NCBI RefSeq assembly: GCF_001577835.2
Contig: NC_029542.1
Location: 4,633,060-4,697,059 of the forward strand
Reading direction: 5' to 3'
DNA length: 64,000 bases
Source of the DNA: Coturnix japonica
Lineage: Eukaryota; Chordata; Aves; Galliformes; Phasianidae
In this document: positions 1-22,000 of the stretch, one piece after another
Numbering within the stretch: position 1 is the first letter of the stretch
How the letters are laid out: the number at the start of each line of letters is the position of its first letter
Notes under the pieces: generated by a model
Seen by the model: only the letters and a program-made list of their open reading frames with translations
Database searches by the model: none
What the model was told of the DNA's origin: nothing
Position numbers and translations under genes: made by a program

Positions 1-1625
1 CCGCCCAGCCGGAAGGAGCGGGGGGAACCCGCGGGTCCCTGTCCGGGCAGTGAGCGGGGCCGTTGGCTGCTCATCCCACAGCTCAGCCCCGGTCCTGGCC
101 GTATCTGCTGCCTTTGAGCCCGTCCTGCTGAGTCGGGCAGAACCTTCCGCCTTCCCTGACATTGGGTTGAGCGCGGGTGGAAGGTGCCGAGATGAGCTCG
201 GTGATACGCCCCGGCACGGGGGGAAGCTGCAGCCGGTGGGAAGATGCTCGTCGGGGCTGCGGCTCCTGCTCCCACTACCGGCAGAACCTGGGGTCTGGGT
301 TGGACCCAGCGCAACCCCCGCAGCCTCACTGCCCACACTGCGCTGAGCCCCAGAGCGCAACGTGGGCAGCTGCAGAGCGAGTCAAAGCAGCAGGCGGGGT
401 CCAGGCTGCGTCTGTGCCCGTTGTGCCATGGGCCGAGGCTGGCAGCAGGGCTCGGGACGGCTGCAGCCCAGCCCAGAACATGGGAAATGCTTCCCCCGCT
501 GCTCAGTCGAGTCCCCCTCACAGCACTGCAGCCAAGGGCTGGGGGGAGCTTGCAAAATGGGGCTGGGGAGCAGTGGGTGCTGGCAGACTGCCCCGGCTGT
601 GCAAGGAGTGGCCGGCTGAGATCACCGGGTGTCACCCTGGCAGAGGCTCCTGCTGCCGGCTGCAGCTCCAGGGCTGTGACAACAAAGTGCAGAATGGGGC
701 TGTGACTTTGTGCCGCAGCCTCGTGGGCTCCCGGTACCGCTGAAGGGCTCCCAAGTGCCAGGAGGGTGGCGGCTGCCTCAGCCTGCACATAGCACGTGCA
801 GTGTGTTGCAGCAGGAATGTGCAGCACAGCAATAGAATCCTTCCAAAGCAGGGAGGGTCCCCATGAACTGCAATTCTCTGCTGTGTGATTTGTGCTCTGT
901 GAGTCCCATGAGTGGATTTTAAAGGGAAAGCTTTGGGCTGGAGCTCAGCCTTTGGCAAGCAGTTAGATGAGCTCGCGTGGCCTGAGCTCCATCCCCGGGT
1001 GGGGACCCTGCAGAGCCAGCACCGCGCTGCCCTGAGGTGGGAGCCGAGGTGGCACGGGATGAAGAGGAGCTCTGCAGCCACAGTCCCTCGCCCCATCCTC
1101 TCCTCCTGCCTGCTTGAGGCTCGCACACCCGTGGTACCGCCGCCGTCCCTTCCAGCCCCACCCGTGCCCCCGGGGCAGGTGCCACACGGCGCCATGAACA
1201 CGGGGCTGGGGCCGTAACGACCCCGAGCCTCCAGCAGAACCCTCCGGGGACGTCCTGCTCCACCGTCCACTCCCCCCGCTGCCGGGCTGCCTGCCCTCCA
1301 CGCAGGAGACGAGGGATTTCACAACCCAGCCCAGACAGGATTAAAGAGAAATACACAAGTAAACAAACAGCGGCCTTGTGAAGCGGCCGTGCTGCGGGAG
1401 CCCCTCTGCTGCCCAGGGTGAGGTGTGGGGCGATGCCCGGGGGTCCGACACTTGCTGCACAGCGGTGGGGTCCTGTGGGGAGGGCTGCCTCAGAGCAGCA
1501 CTAAGTAATCTCATTTTTCACACGTCTCCTGTAGTTCAAACAGCCCCTGTCAGAGGAAAGGAGTTGCTTCCTGTTATTTCCATTGAAATCCTTGTCCCGG
1601 TCGCTAGCCCGCAGGCTCCAGCAGG
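1..1625. other. Upstream flank of RAMP2, no gene assigned
   Basis: GC-rich sequence with several short open frames on both strands. None has recognisable protein similarity or splice-consistent structure. The first ~50 bases are very GC-rich and could be the edge of a neighbouring promoter: in mammals the gene beyond RAMP2 is EZH1, oriented away. That is inference from gene order only. Any RAMP2 5' UTR would lie just before position 1626. Confidence 0.4.
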
Positions 1626-3085
1626 ATGGCACCGTATGCGCAGATGGGCTCTGGCTGCCTCTCCCGAGGGCTCCTGCTGCTCTGCGGTAAGTGCTCGGCC
1701 CCACAGCACGCGGCTGCACCCCGGTCAAGGCAGGACTTGTGCTGGGTGAGCGGGACACAGTGCTACGGCAGCCATCCAGCACCACCGGGCACTGTGGGCG
1801 GCCCCTTCCCCTTGGTGGGCAGCGATGGAGCGTCTGAGGGGACCCGGTCTGGATGGCAGCTGTGCCCTGGGCAGGGAGCGTGCCAGGGCCAGGGGACTGG
1901 GCGCTGGGGGCACGTGGGCTGCCCTTGCTGCCACAACTGTGCCAGTGCACAGCCGCTGTGCCGGCCCACAGCACACGGCCAGCCTGCACAGGCCACAGCA
2001 GAGTAGCTACCAGGGTGGTGTGCCATGCCCACACCGAGGGTGGAAAACAGACAGGAGTGATCCTGATTCTGGGGTCTGGTGGGGCCTGAGGGGCTGTGCC
2101 CCATGCCAGTGAGTTCCACAGACGGGGGGGGGCGGCAGGAGGCTCTGTCTCGTGGCTGTGCTGCGCTGCGGTCAGCACTTCCTCTTCCCGATTGGAAATA
2201 GGTGCTCCCTGCCCCAGTGCCAGGCGCTGAGTGCAGCACGGCCCCACGGTGCTGGTGGCCCCCAGTCACCCCGTCACCCTCCATCCCATCACCCCGTCAC
2301 CCTCCATCCCATCACCCCGTCACCCTCCATCCCATCACCCCGTCACCCTCCATCCCATCACCCCACCGCCTCCCTGGGCCTCCTCGTTCCCATCACTGCT
2401 GCAGACCCGTGGCTCCCCCTCCTCAGTGCTCAGCATGTCCCCCTCCTGCAGCACTGCTGGTCCATGAGTTCTGCCGAGCGGGTGCCACGGCCGAGAGCTT
2501 TGGGCAGGAGGCAAGAACAACCCCAGCGGCCAGAACAACCCCAGTGACGCGTGTGTTCAACTTTACGGCTGAGATGTTGGGTGAGTGTTGACCCCTTTCC
2601 TCATCCCCAAACCCCTCCAAGGCCGCCCCATGGCTGCGCTCAGTGCCCACCCCCACACAGAGGTGATCTACACCAACTTGACACAGCGCTGCTGGGAGTC
2701 CTTCGAGCAGCTGATGCAGAACGTGAGCGGTTCCCAGCTGTGCGAGTGGAAGGTCATCAGCAGGTAGGGGGGGACGGGGGCACCGAGCCGGGGGTGGCGG
2801 GCAGCCCAGTGAGCTGTGCTTCTCTGCAGGCCGTACAGCTCGTTGCGGCAGTGCCTGGAGGAATGGGCCGAGAGCCTGAATTACGGCTACCCCAACGCCT
2901 TGGCCGAGACCTACATCTTCCAGAGCCACCACCGCTACTTCCACAACTGCTCGGCCGGCAGCCAGGTCTACCTCGACCCCCCCGAGGACGTGCTGCTGGC
3001 CATGATCATCGCCCCCATCTGCCTCATCCCGTTCCTCGTCACGCTGGTCATCTGGCGCAGCAAGGACGGCAAGGCGCAGCCGTAG
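1626..3085 (+). CDS. RAMP2: Receptor activity-modifying protein 2 (4 exons, 182 aa)
   Basis: Single-pass membrane partner of the calcitonin-receptor-like receptor; in mammals it carries that receptor to the surface and makes it adrenomedullin-selective. Coding exons are 1626-1686, 2452-2580, 2661-2763 and 2830-3085, all with GT-AG junctions and closing phases. The start follows from the signal peptide: a short head, then a GLLLLCALLV core across the exon 1/2 junction. Residues 20-63 are a poorly conserved Thr/Pro/Ala-rich segment. The ectodomain has four cysteines (TQRC, QLC, RQC, HNC), the RAMP2 pattern rather than the six of RAMP1/3, and N-glycosylation sites NLT, NVS and NCS. The last 45 residues hold the diagnostic DPPEDVLLAMIIAP block, a transmembrane helix and a short WRSK tail. 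Human RAMP2 is 175 aa. The first two exons are the least certain. Confidence 0.9.
2266..2367. repeat. 23-bp minisatellite in RAMP2 intron 1
   Basis: About 4.5 tandem copies of a C-rich 23-base unit (CACCCCGTCACCCTCCATCC plus CAT), almost without variation between copies. It ends about 85 bases before the acceptor of RAMP2 exon 2. Low divergence suggests recent expansion and likely length polymorphism. Confidence 0.95.
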
Positions 3086-3088
3086 CTG

Positions 3089-3430
3089 CCGTGCACGGCC
3101 CCGTTACCGTGCAAGGCCCCATTACTGTGCAAGGCCCCGTTACCGTGCAAGGCCCCGTTACCGTGCAAGGCCCCGTTACCGTGCACGGCTCCGTTACCGT
3201 GCAAGGCCCCGTTACCGTGCATGGCTCCGTTACCGTGCAAGGCCCCGTTACCGTGCACGGCTCCGTTACCGTGCAAGGCCCTGTTACCGTGCACGGTCCC
3301 GTTACTGTGCACGGCCCCGTTACCGTGCAAGACCCCGTTACTGTGCATGGTCCCTTTACCGTGCACGGCCCCGTTACCGTGCACAGTCCCGTTACTGTGC
3401 ACGGCCCCGTTACCGTGCACGGCCCCGTTA
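3089..3430. repeat. 18-bp minisatellite, 19 copies, in RAMP2 3' UTR
   Basis: Nineteen tandem copies of an 18-base unit (GCAAGGCCCCGTTACCGT and variants with CAC/CAA, GGC/GGT and ACC/ACT changes) fill exactly 342 bases. The array starts four bases after the RAMP2 stop codon and ends before the candidate poly(A) signal at 3496. The unit is a multiple of three and free of stops, so it creates long repetitive open frames on both strands. These are not genes. Confidence 0.95.
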
Positions 3431-3495
3431 CTCCGCACTGCGGGGCTGTGCTGGGCGGGGATCCCGGGGATTGTTAGGCTTCCCCGGTACCGCGC

Positions 3496-3501
3496 AGTAA
3501 A
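3496..3501 (+). terminator. Candidate RAMP2 poly(A) signal (AGTAAA)
   Basis: AGTAAA, a known variant hexamer, is the first plausible signal after the RAMP2 stop and lies before the VPS25 CpG-rich promoter. If used, the whole 18-bp minisatellite is in the mature 3' UTR. Confidence 0.45.
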
Positions 3502-3589
3502 GCTTTGCTCCCCACACCCCTCGGCTCCGCTCCTGCCTTCGTTCCGCCGGGTCCATCCCGGCACCGCCCGGAGCCTCGAGCGGACACGG

Positions 3590-3764
3590 CCCGGGGCGGA
3601 GCTCGGCCATGGACGGGGCGGGGATGGACGGCGGGGGGGGCGGGACGGGACGGGAGGGGGCGGGGGGCGGGACGGGAGGGGGCGGGGCCTGACGGGAGCG
3701 GGCGGGGCGGAAGTGCGGCGGGACAGGCCGGAAGCCGGCGGAGCTGGTTCCGGTGTCGGCGGCG
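3590..3764 (+). promoter_or_regulatory. VPS25 GC-rich promoter with dense G-runs
   Basis: Immediately upstream of the VPS25 start is a CpG-rich block with repeated GGGGCGG Sp1-type boxes and runs of three to eight G, mainly 3610-3710. No TATA box is seen. This is typical of a housekeeping CpG-island promoter, and the G-runs could form quadruplexes. Confidence 0.7.
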
Positions 3765-5468
3765 ATGAGCTTCGCGTGGCCGTGGCAGTACAACTTCCCG
3801 CCGTTCTTCACGTGAGCGCCGGGACCGGGAGGGGGAAGGGGGGGATTGTGGGACCGGGATCCGGGGAGCGGCGGGGGGGGAACCGGGTCCGTGGGGGAAC
3901 CGGGGTGCGGCCCCATCCGGTGCCGGGCGCTGAGCTGCCCCCGCAGGCTGCAGCCCAACGGGGACACGCGGCAGAAGCAGTTGGCGGCCTGGTGCGCTCT
4001 GGCGCTCGCCTACAGCCGGCGGCAGCGCCTGGCCGCCATGACACTGCGCGAGGCCCAGGACAGCCCGCTGTTCGCCAACCGCCGCCTGCAGAGTATCCTT
4101 TGTGCGTCCCTTGGGCCGGTCCCGCCCCGCACCCCGTCCCGTCCCGTCCCGTCCCGTTGTGTGTCTCCTTAACCCTCCCGCAGGGAAGCTGCCGCCCGAC
4201 GCCATCCAGGTGGTGCTGGAGGAGCTGCGCAAGAACGGTGGGTGGCGCCGTTCGCTGCCGGGACCGCCCCGGTTTGTGCCCGAACCGCCCCCGGGACTTC
4301 CCGTGCCGTGGGACCGAGCTCCGCTGAAGCGCCTTTTCCCGATTGGTTTCAGGGAACCTGGAGTGGTTGGACAAGAACAAAACCAGTTTCCTGATAATGT
4401 GGAGAAGACCCGAGGAGTGGGGGAAGCTCATCTACCAGTGGGTGAGAGCGCAGCTGCCCTAGTGCACAACCTGGGCACTCCCAGCTGGGAGGACAGGAGA
4501 CGCTGACCAAGATCGTGTAAAAGGCTGCTGGCACTTCATTTCCCTTTTGCTTTCTCACTACTTTTACCTTTACTCCGTGTTGATTCGTTCCATTCATGTG
4601 TGAAGGTATTGACAACTTTTTCCACTTACTGTAAGGTGAGATTCAAGCAGTGGCTGCACAGGCGGATGCAGCGTTGCCATTGTATGCCCTGTGTCCGTAG
4701 TGCAAGGCGTGTTCTTAAGGCTTAGGCAGAAAGAGTGTAGAGTTTGGGGACAGCACGTGGAGTGATGTCAGCATCCTTAGGTCCTATTTCTCACCTTTCC
4801 AATCTCCCAGATCATTCTGAGGGTGCTTTTGCTCATCAGATGCTGTGTTACATGTCATTTGTGCTGAGGTGTGCGAGAGATCGTGCCAAGGTTATTAAAT
4901 GACACATGCAAGATTTGCTCTATTGCCTTTCTGTTTTCAGGTGTCAAAGAATGGCTTGACCAACTCTGTGTTCACACTGTATGAGTTGATCAGTGGAGAT
5001 GATACAGCAAATGAAGGTAATGTCACGTGTCACTTCCTGCAGCTTGTCAGAGCACGCTTGATTTGAATGCATAGAAATGATCACCAGATCATAGTTCTGT
5101 AAATTAAGTATTTTGAAATTACTTATGTGAGCTCACACTGCTCATCACTGGGAAATGCAGATCCGGAGGCTTTTTAGTACTCTGCATTAATAACCTTGGT
5201 GATTGTGGATTTGTGTAGTGTTACGGTGCAGGAGTCTAAAATGTGCCCTTCAGAGCCCTCTGTCTTTACTGTCACTGTTCCATAGACATCAAAAGCCCGT
5301 TCATTTCCTTGTGTGACTCCTGTTCCTGCTGATGGCTATGCCTTTCCTTCCCTAGAGTTCCATGGTTTGGATGAGGCCATGCTACTTCGTGCCCTGCAAG
5401 CCTTGCAGCAAGAGCACAAGGCTGAAATCATCACGCTGGACGATGGCCGAGGCGTCAAGTTCTTCTGA
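3765..5468 (+). CDS. VPS25: ESCRT-II subunit VPS25 (6 exons, 174 aa)
   Basis: Smallest ESCRT-II subunit (two copies per complex with VPS22 and VPS36), which sorts ubiquitinated membrane proteins into multivesicular endosomes and recruits ESCRT-III. Coding exons are 3765-3811, 3947-4092, 4184-4237, 4353-4441, 4941-5016 and 5356-5468, with all phases closing to 525 nt. The protein opens with WPWQYNFPPFFTLQPN, containing the PPFF motif by which VPS25 binds VPS22/VPS36. Two winged-helix repeats follow, with conserved DTRQKQLAAW, NLEWLDK, MWRRPEEWGKLIY and the C-terminal EEFHGLDE ... LLRALQALQQEHKAEII. Human VPS25 is 176 aa and starts MAMS; here the ATG at 3765 gives MSFAWPW and no upstream in-frame ATG is evident. 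It is transcribed in the same direction as RAMP2, about 260 bases beyond the RAMP2 poly(A) candidate. Confidence 0.97.
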
Positions 5469-5902
5469 TAGAAGCCCCCTCCCTTCCTCTCTTTGGCTGC
5501 TGGAACATTTCTGGCTGTGAAGGTTCCATCTCCTGGCCAGGTTTCAAGCAGTGGCGCAAGCAGCTGCATACTTGGGACTTCTTGGGGTGAAGAGAATCTG
5601 TGGAGCCTTCCAAAGACACATGACTTCTTATCCTGTTGCTGTTTCCCTGTTCCTGTGGGTGCAGCGGATGGGCACTCTGGTGGCTGGTCAGGCACAGCTG
5701 CAGGGGTCTCTGCTCCCACCTTCCAGCCGTGTGCTTGGGCTCTGCAGCCCCCACCACGTGGCTGAGTGAGGTGAAAGCAAACACACAGAACGAGCTGTTG
5801 CTGCTGTGGCGTAAAAGACCTCATTGAAAGACTGATACGCACCTGCTGCGAAGCGGGCTGATCTGTGTGGTGAGGTGGATCCCAAGGAGCTAATCTGAAG
5901 TA

Positions 5903-5908
5903 ATTAAA
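5903..5908 (+). terminator. VPS25 poly(A) signal (ATTAAA)
   Basis: ATTAAA about 435 bases after the VPS25 stop codon is the first good hexamer downstream. It would give a 3' UTR of roughly 450 bases. Confidence 0.6.
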
Positions 5909-5924
5909 ATGAGATGTATTTATA

Positions 5925-8900
5925 GAGCAGCCTGGGTGTTTTCATCTATCTTTGTTTTTCCATCTGAAACAAAACAGAACAGTGTACTGAATTCTTGCCC
6001 TTCAGCTGTGTTTCCTTACTGCACTGTACAAACACTGTACTGGGGAGAGGGTGGACCTGCAAAGGCACCCTGCCTGATTTGGAAGCAGGCGCCACGAAGG
6101 CTTTTTTCCACGTGCCAGAGCTACAGACTGTGTGCTCTCACTACCTGTCTTCAGGGTAACATTAGCTTTCATTTGCTATGTGCAATCCACTGAAAACAGA
6201 TGTGTTTGTTGCAGCGGTGGCGGGGTAAGCTCTGTAGAAGAGCAGGCCGGTGGAGAATGTAATTAAGTTTCATGTTCTCAGTACTCATTATGAAGTCCAC
6301 AGCTTGTTGAAATGGTGACCCAGGTACAGTATATGACCTGCTAAATCCTTAATCACTAACCTGTGTGTGCTGGAGCTCTGTGCTGGAAGGCTGCTGACGG
6401 ATCTCTGCATTCCAGTGACACCAACGCTGCAGAGCAGTTCCTGTGCCAGCAGAGCACAGGAGCTGAGGTTCACTGGTTAGACCGTGGTCCTGTCTGCACG
6501 TTTGTGGCTCAGAACAGCCAGGAAAATCTTCACGAAGGAATTGGCTGCTACCAGCATCTGTCTGGACCTTATTTTGGTGTCTGGGATGAGCCTCTTCTCT
6601 CTCTCCGTGCTGCCCATCTTGATTCTCCCTCTCTCGTTGCTGTGCCCTCTCTGCTGCTTTTGCAGCCCTGCAGCATGTTTCTGTGCCTTCCATTCTCTGC
6701 ATTCAGTGGCATCTGCATTTGGCCCTGGATGAAGACTCTCCAGCAGACAAGCCCAGGATGTTTGCGTTTCTTGCACTGTGTACTGGCAGTCCTGACCTCT
6801 CAGCATTGTTCCGAGCCTCATTTGCTGAATGTAACCTCACTGTCCTTGAGTGAGTCTGGTTTCTTAATTGAATTTACTCCCTTCTTAGGAAATGCCTGAT
6901 GTGACATTAGATAAGTCTAAAACAAGCCTTTTTCTTTCTGAAGCTCTCCTGGCAGTTAGTCACGGCTCTTTTTCAGTTTCCTGAATCACTTAGTGAGGTG
7001 AGGAGGAAGAGTGTGCTTCCCCCTTGTCCCACCCTGGGACAGGCAGCTGCTTATGTTCTCTGCTCGTTTGCTGGGGCTGTGCACTAAGGCCAGGTTGCAG
7101 CAGAGATGACGAGCATGGAAACACTGCTTTATGCTGGGGGGGTTACCCAGCTGCCCCTAGGAAGGCTGTGGGGCTGCATGAGCTGTCTGCTTGTTTGCTG
7201 TTTATACAATTTATACAGTGCTGACAATGACAAGCTGTAGCTTATGATAAAAACAAAGACTTTATACTGAAACGGTCTTCCTTATCTTTATGTGCTGCTT
7301 TATAGCACTTAGTGATGTAATCACAAGATTGGGACATCTGAGCATTGCATTGCCCAGAGGTGCTTACATGAGAGCTGCACCGGATTGGAAGCCCTGGGGT
7401 GCTGGGTAGGAGATGTAATTAAACTCTAAAGAGGCAGCGGGATGACCTCCAACTATAACTTTCTCTGTACCCAGGGCAGCTCCTCCCCATGTTCCACATG
7501 CATGATATTAGGGCTGTACATAATGCCAGAACAAGGCAAAGAACAGAAGATGTGTTTGTTGCCACACACAACAGATATCGGCTCAGGCAGCCTGCCCTGT
7601 GCCCACTGTGCTGCCATCCCTGTGAGCTGCTCGTGCAGGGTGTTGTGGTCTGCACTGCTGCAGAGTGCCCTGAGCTCCATGAGCAATGCTGCCCAGAGCC
7701 TTGTGCAGCAAATGCTGCATCCCAGGGTGGGGGAGTAGCAGCAGCCAACCCACGGGACTTCAGTGGATTGTGGGTCCCCATTTCTGGGCTTTGAGGTCAC
7801 AGCCAACGTCTGGATGTGCTGATTAGGGCTCATGGGCTGGGGCAAGGTGGAGCACGGGGGGCTGGTGCTGAGATAAGGTGCTATCGCACTGTGCACATTT
7901 GGGTTCTGCTGTTTGGGGTGGGGGGGGAAGTTGAGAGGATATTTAATTTCATGCAGCTAGTTAGGATCAAGAGTTGCTTCAGTTTGATAAATGTATGAGT
8001 TGGGATTAATGTGCATGCAGGTCATGTCTGTGACTCTGGGCTAAGGAAATCCTCAGCAGTTATCTGCCTGGGGCTGCAGCTGCTGCTGAGGTTGCAGTGC
8101 TGTCTCCTCCCACAGCTCTGTGCTGTAGAGTATGGGGCACACTGAGCTCCGCAGGTGTGGGGTGTTGCAGTCAACAGGGAACGTTCCCTGCAGCACCTCT
8201 GGAGGGGATGTTTCACACTCCTCAGGTCCTCCTGGGGGGCTGCTCAGCTCTCGCTACAGCCCTGCAGGCACACAGGTACCCCTATGTTTGGCCCCAGCCC
8301 CTCTGTTATCCCACCCTGAGTTTTGGGCTCAGAACAGAAGAGTTGTTCTTTGATGAGTGATCTAATCCTGAGCAGAGAGACTGTAGTTCCCTGCTCTTTT
8401 CCCAGCAGCCAAATGCGTGTGGAAATGCTGAATGGCCTGATTGCAGCGGCTGCTCAAAGCACAGGGCTGGCACCAACACTGGGAGCCAGGAGAAATGTCA
8501 CCCTGATAACATGCAGGACTGCGTGTGTTTGCTGAGCACAGTGAAAGCACTGACTGCATGGGAAACTCCTGCTTTCAGCCCCGACCCAGCTGCAGCATGA
8601 TGTCCTGGGATGTGTTGGGGGGCACTTGCATCTCTTTGCAGGGTCACCTGCTACTGCTCAGCCCGCGGTGATTCTGTAGCTGCAGGGAAGAGGAAATATC
8701 TCCAGTGCTCACTGCAGAGGTGTGGGGGTACAGCATCAAGGCAGCTTCGTGCCCAATTTCTTCTCTGCAGGGGCTTCATCTGGGGCTCTCATTCCCTGCT
8801 CCTCTGGGTCATTTCCAGGCATCTCATTTCATGATGAAAACGTGATAATGGGACACGAGCCTGCTGGAAAAGAGACCAAGAGCCCTGCCTGGCTCTGCGT

Positions 8901-10163
8901 GTTGTACCCTCGCTGAAGAGCCCAGGCTGCCTGCCAGCCTTGTCCATGTCCCAGTGACCTGGCAGAGCCTGGGGCTGGGGGTGCTTCAGGGCTGCACTGT
9001 TGGCTGGGAACAGGGCACAGCTCAGCACTGTCACTGGGTTTTCCCTTCCTGGAGGTTTCCCCAGTCCTCTTTCTAGGGGAGCATGAAGGTACAGAGTCCT
9101 GCCTGTGTGCAGGGGGCTGTGCAGCCTGCCCAGGACTTCTGTGGCAACAACACTCAACACGTGCTTCTTCATCCATCCAGCTGGATGGGGATTCGTGTAG
9201 CTGTGGGTGAGAGCAGCTGGATTCTGCATCACAGCGTTGGCACTTTAAATCTGCGCAAAGAACACGGCTGTGTTAACATTTCAACCCTTAATGTTTCCTG
9301 TACCGCTGAGTAGAAACAATCTGACCTTAGGGAAAAGAAATTAACGCTAGAATCGATTGCTCTGTATTTTGTGTAAACAGCTTTACAGGGTAGAACAACC
9401 TCATCATTTACACTGTGGAGACAACAAGCTCTTGTCCAGGCTCCTGGTGAGCGTGAGGCTGAAGGATACCTTCACATCTTAGTATTTGTGTGACCCTCAT
9501 TTCAGGAGTTCACCTGGTACTGAACCCTGAGAGCAGCAGCTGCCCGGGAGGGCAGGATCTGACAGCACGGCAGTGCCCAGGACAGTGACGTGCAGCTTCA
9601 GGCACCGGCACTGCCCTGAAACTTCTCAGCTACAGCTCTGAGAGCGGCTGAAGCAAACACTGCCCCGGAGCCCAACATGGCCGCACATCACCTGGCCCTG
9701 CACGGACCCATCGCTGCTGGAATGAACGAGTGGGATCACTACAGCCCTGCCCAGGCACAGGGGCTCGGGGTCGATGTGGGCCCTGTATGGGGGAAGTCCT
9801 GGTGCTGGCGGTGCCCGGTGCCCGTCCCGGTGCTTGCTCCAGTCTCCATTCTGGTGCCCGGTGCCCGCCCCAGGACCTGATGCCTCTCGGTGCGCAGCCC
9901 GTATCCCGCGCCCATCCCAGCGCTCGCCCCGATGCTTGGCACCGCACCTACAACAGCGCTCGCTCCGGTGCCCTTCCCGTTGCCAATGCCCACCCCGGTG
10001 CAACGGGGACTGGGGGGCGGTGGCCGCGCCGGGGAGGGGCGGGTGCCGCTGGGCGTGGCCACGCCGGTGCCGGGGCCCGTGTCGGGGCTCGGGGAGCTTC
10101 TGTTTGCGGGGTGCGAAGCTGCGGGAGCTGATGCTGACGGTCGAGCCCGTCGCCGCTGGAACC
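5925..10163. other. VPS25-WNK4 interval, no gene recognised
   Basis: About 4.2 kb of non-repetitive sequence with only short frames in both orientations and no protein family recognised. From about 9.9 kb it becomes CpG-rich and should hold the WNK4 promoter and 5' UTR. I see no tRNA, CR1 or satellite signal here. Confidence 0.5.
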
Positions 10164-20563
<10,400 letters not shown>

Positions 20564-21362
20564 CCAGCTGGCAAGGAGTCACTTCATGAACTACCTCAAT
20601 CGTGTGCCTGCAGCCCCGCAGGGGTGAGAGTCTCTGCATTGTGTGGAAGGATGGTGGGCACCCCCTCGGGAAGCCTGGCCCTTTGCATTTCTGCACCCTA
20701 TCAAAACTCTACGCTGCTGGCACCTGCTGCTTCTGCACCACAAAGGGGAGGCCTGTCTCCACACCTGTCCCACATGCTCTTGCCTGCACGTGTCCCAGCT
20801 CTGTCTCATCCCAGCAGCACGCAGCTGCTTGAGCTTGGCCCCAGAAGCAGGATGGATGAGTGCTGACAGTGCTCATAGCATCACCCTGTTGCACTTTACT
20901 CCTGGCTCCCAGATCAGAACCAAACACCCCTTGCATCCCGTTCACTGTCCTCCAGCCCTGCTTCAGCCCATGCCCACACCCCGTGCCCACCTCACAGCTT
21001 CACCTCCAGCTGCTGTCCATGGCTCAAAGTGCCACTTTCCTCTTGTAAACTGCTCTGCAGCCAGGACCAAAGCTGGCTCCAAAGCAGGATGATGCCACCC
21101 TCAGCCCCCCAAAACGACAGCTCTGTCTGGCGGGTGCGCTTTGTTACAAACTGATGTCTAGAAAATGTTTTCATAAATACAGGTTAAATACCAAGTGTAT
21201 CTGTCTGTCTGTGCAGTCAGGGTTCGTGCAAATCTGAGTCGGTGATAAAACAAAAATGGAAAACCTCCCCTACGTCTGCAAGTGTCCAGGGGCTGTGAGA
21301 CCCCACGTTGGGTTCTGGTCACCAGGTGATGTAGCAGCGAGCACCGACCAGCTCTAGACGTG
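20564..21362. other. WNK4 3' UTR and WNK4-COA3 convergent gap
   Basis: After the WNK4 stop I find no canonical AATAAA. A CATAAA variant near 21173 is the best candidate end. The next feature is the COA3 poly(A) signal in opposite orientation at 21363. Short frames here are not recognisable proteins. Confidence 0.5.
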
Positions 21363-21368
21363 TTTATT
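21363..21368 (-). terminator. COA3 poly(A) signal (AATAAA on minus strand)
   Basis: TTTATT on the plus strand reads AATAAA on the minus strand, 189 bases beyond the COA3 stop codon. COA3 and WNK4 are therefore convergent. Confidence 0.8.
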
Positions 21369-21556
21369 GTGGGAAGGCAGCAGGGGCCCAACCCCACTGA
21401 GCGCGTGTCCCAGCCAGGACCCGCTGTGGGTGACCCAGGACGCAGGGCCCCGCCTGCAGGTGCCCCGGCGCCGTAACGAGCTGCGGGGCCGCGCGGTCCT
21501 TGCGGTTCTCGGCCGCACTCGGGTCCCCTCGAGGCCGTCACCGGGCCGGGCCGTGC

Positions 21557-22000
21557 TCAGCTCGGGGCGCTTTTCTGCCGCTCCCAGGCTCGTGCCCGCG
21601 CCGCCACCGCCTCCTGCTCCAGCTCGTCCAGGAACTGCTCCTGGGACACGGAGTAGAAGGTGAACCCGTCTGTGAGAGCCGTTAAGGGACACAACGACAC
21701 AGCGACACAACAGCACAACACAACAACAACACAACACAACACAACACAACACAACGACACAACGCGGCCCGCTCAGCCCGGCCCCGCCTGCAGGATACAG
21801 ATCCCCGCGGTGATCGCGCCGATGCCGAGCGCCAGTAACACGTTGCGGCTGCGGAGCCGGCGCTGCAGGACGCGCTGCCGCTGGGCGCGCTCCACCTGCG
21901 CCATGAAGCGGCGCTGCTCGGGGCTCAGCCCCGGCTCCCGCTCCGGGTCGATGCGCCGCGCAAACGCCGCCTCCTCCACCGGCTCCCGCGGCGCCGCCAT
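21557..22000 (-). CDS. COA3: Cytochrome c oxidase assembly factor 3 (2 exons, 104 aa)
   Basis: Small mitochondrial inner-membrane protein (CCDC56/MITRAC12) that stabilises newly made COX1 during complex IV assembly. Exons on the minus strand are 22000-21799 and 21669-21557, total 315 nt. The start [10 protein letters not shown] sits in a CpG island. Recognisable segments are [17 protein letters not shown], a basic QRRLRSRN patch, one transmembrane helix ([18 protein letters not shown], crossing the exon junction) and the C-terminal [13 protein letters not shown] followed by an Ala/Arg-rich helix. Human COA3 is 106 aa and aligns along its length. The single intron is only 129 bases and largely an AACAC-type simple repeat. 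The gene is head-to-head with CNTD1, their start codons 464 bases apart. Confidence 0.95.
21705..21765. repeat. ACAAC/ACGAC simple repeat in COA3 intron
   Basis: A/C-rich tandem repeat of CACAA-type units with CGACA variants fills about half of the 129-base COA3 intron. It begins about 35 bases after the acceptor of exon 2 as drawn on the plus strand. Confidence 0.9.

Noticed and set aside
2968-3564. Long open frames on both strands with HGNGAL/VTVQGP repeats
   Set aside because: They are produced by the stop-free 18-bp minisatellite in the RAMP2 3' UTR; period-six residues track the DNA unit and no family matches.
5925-9600. Additional gene between VPS25 and WNK4
   Set aside because: Only short frames without splice-consistent or homologous exons; human synteny has none here.
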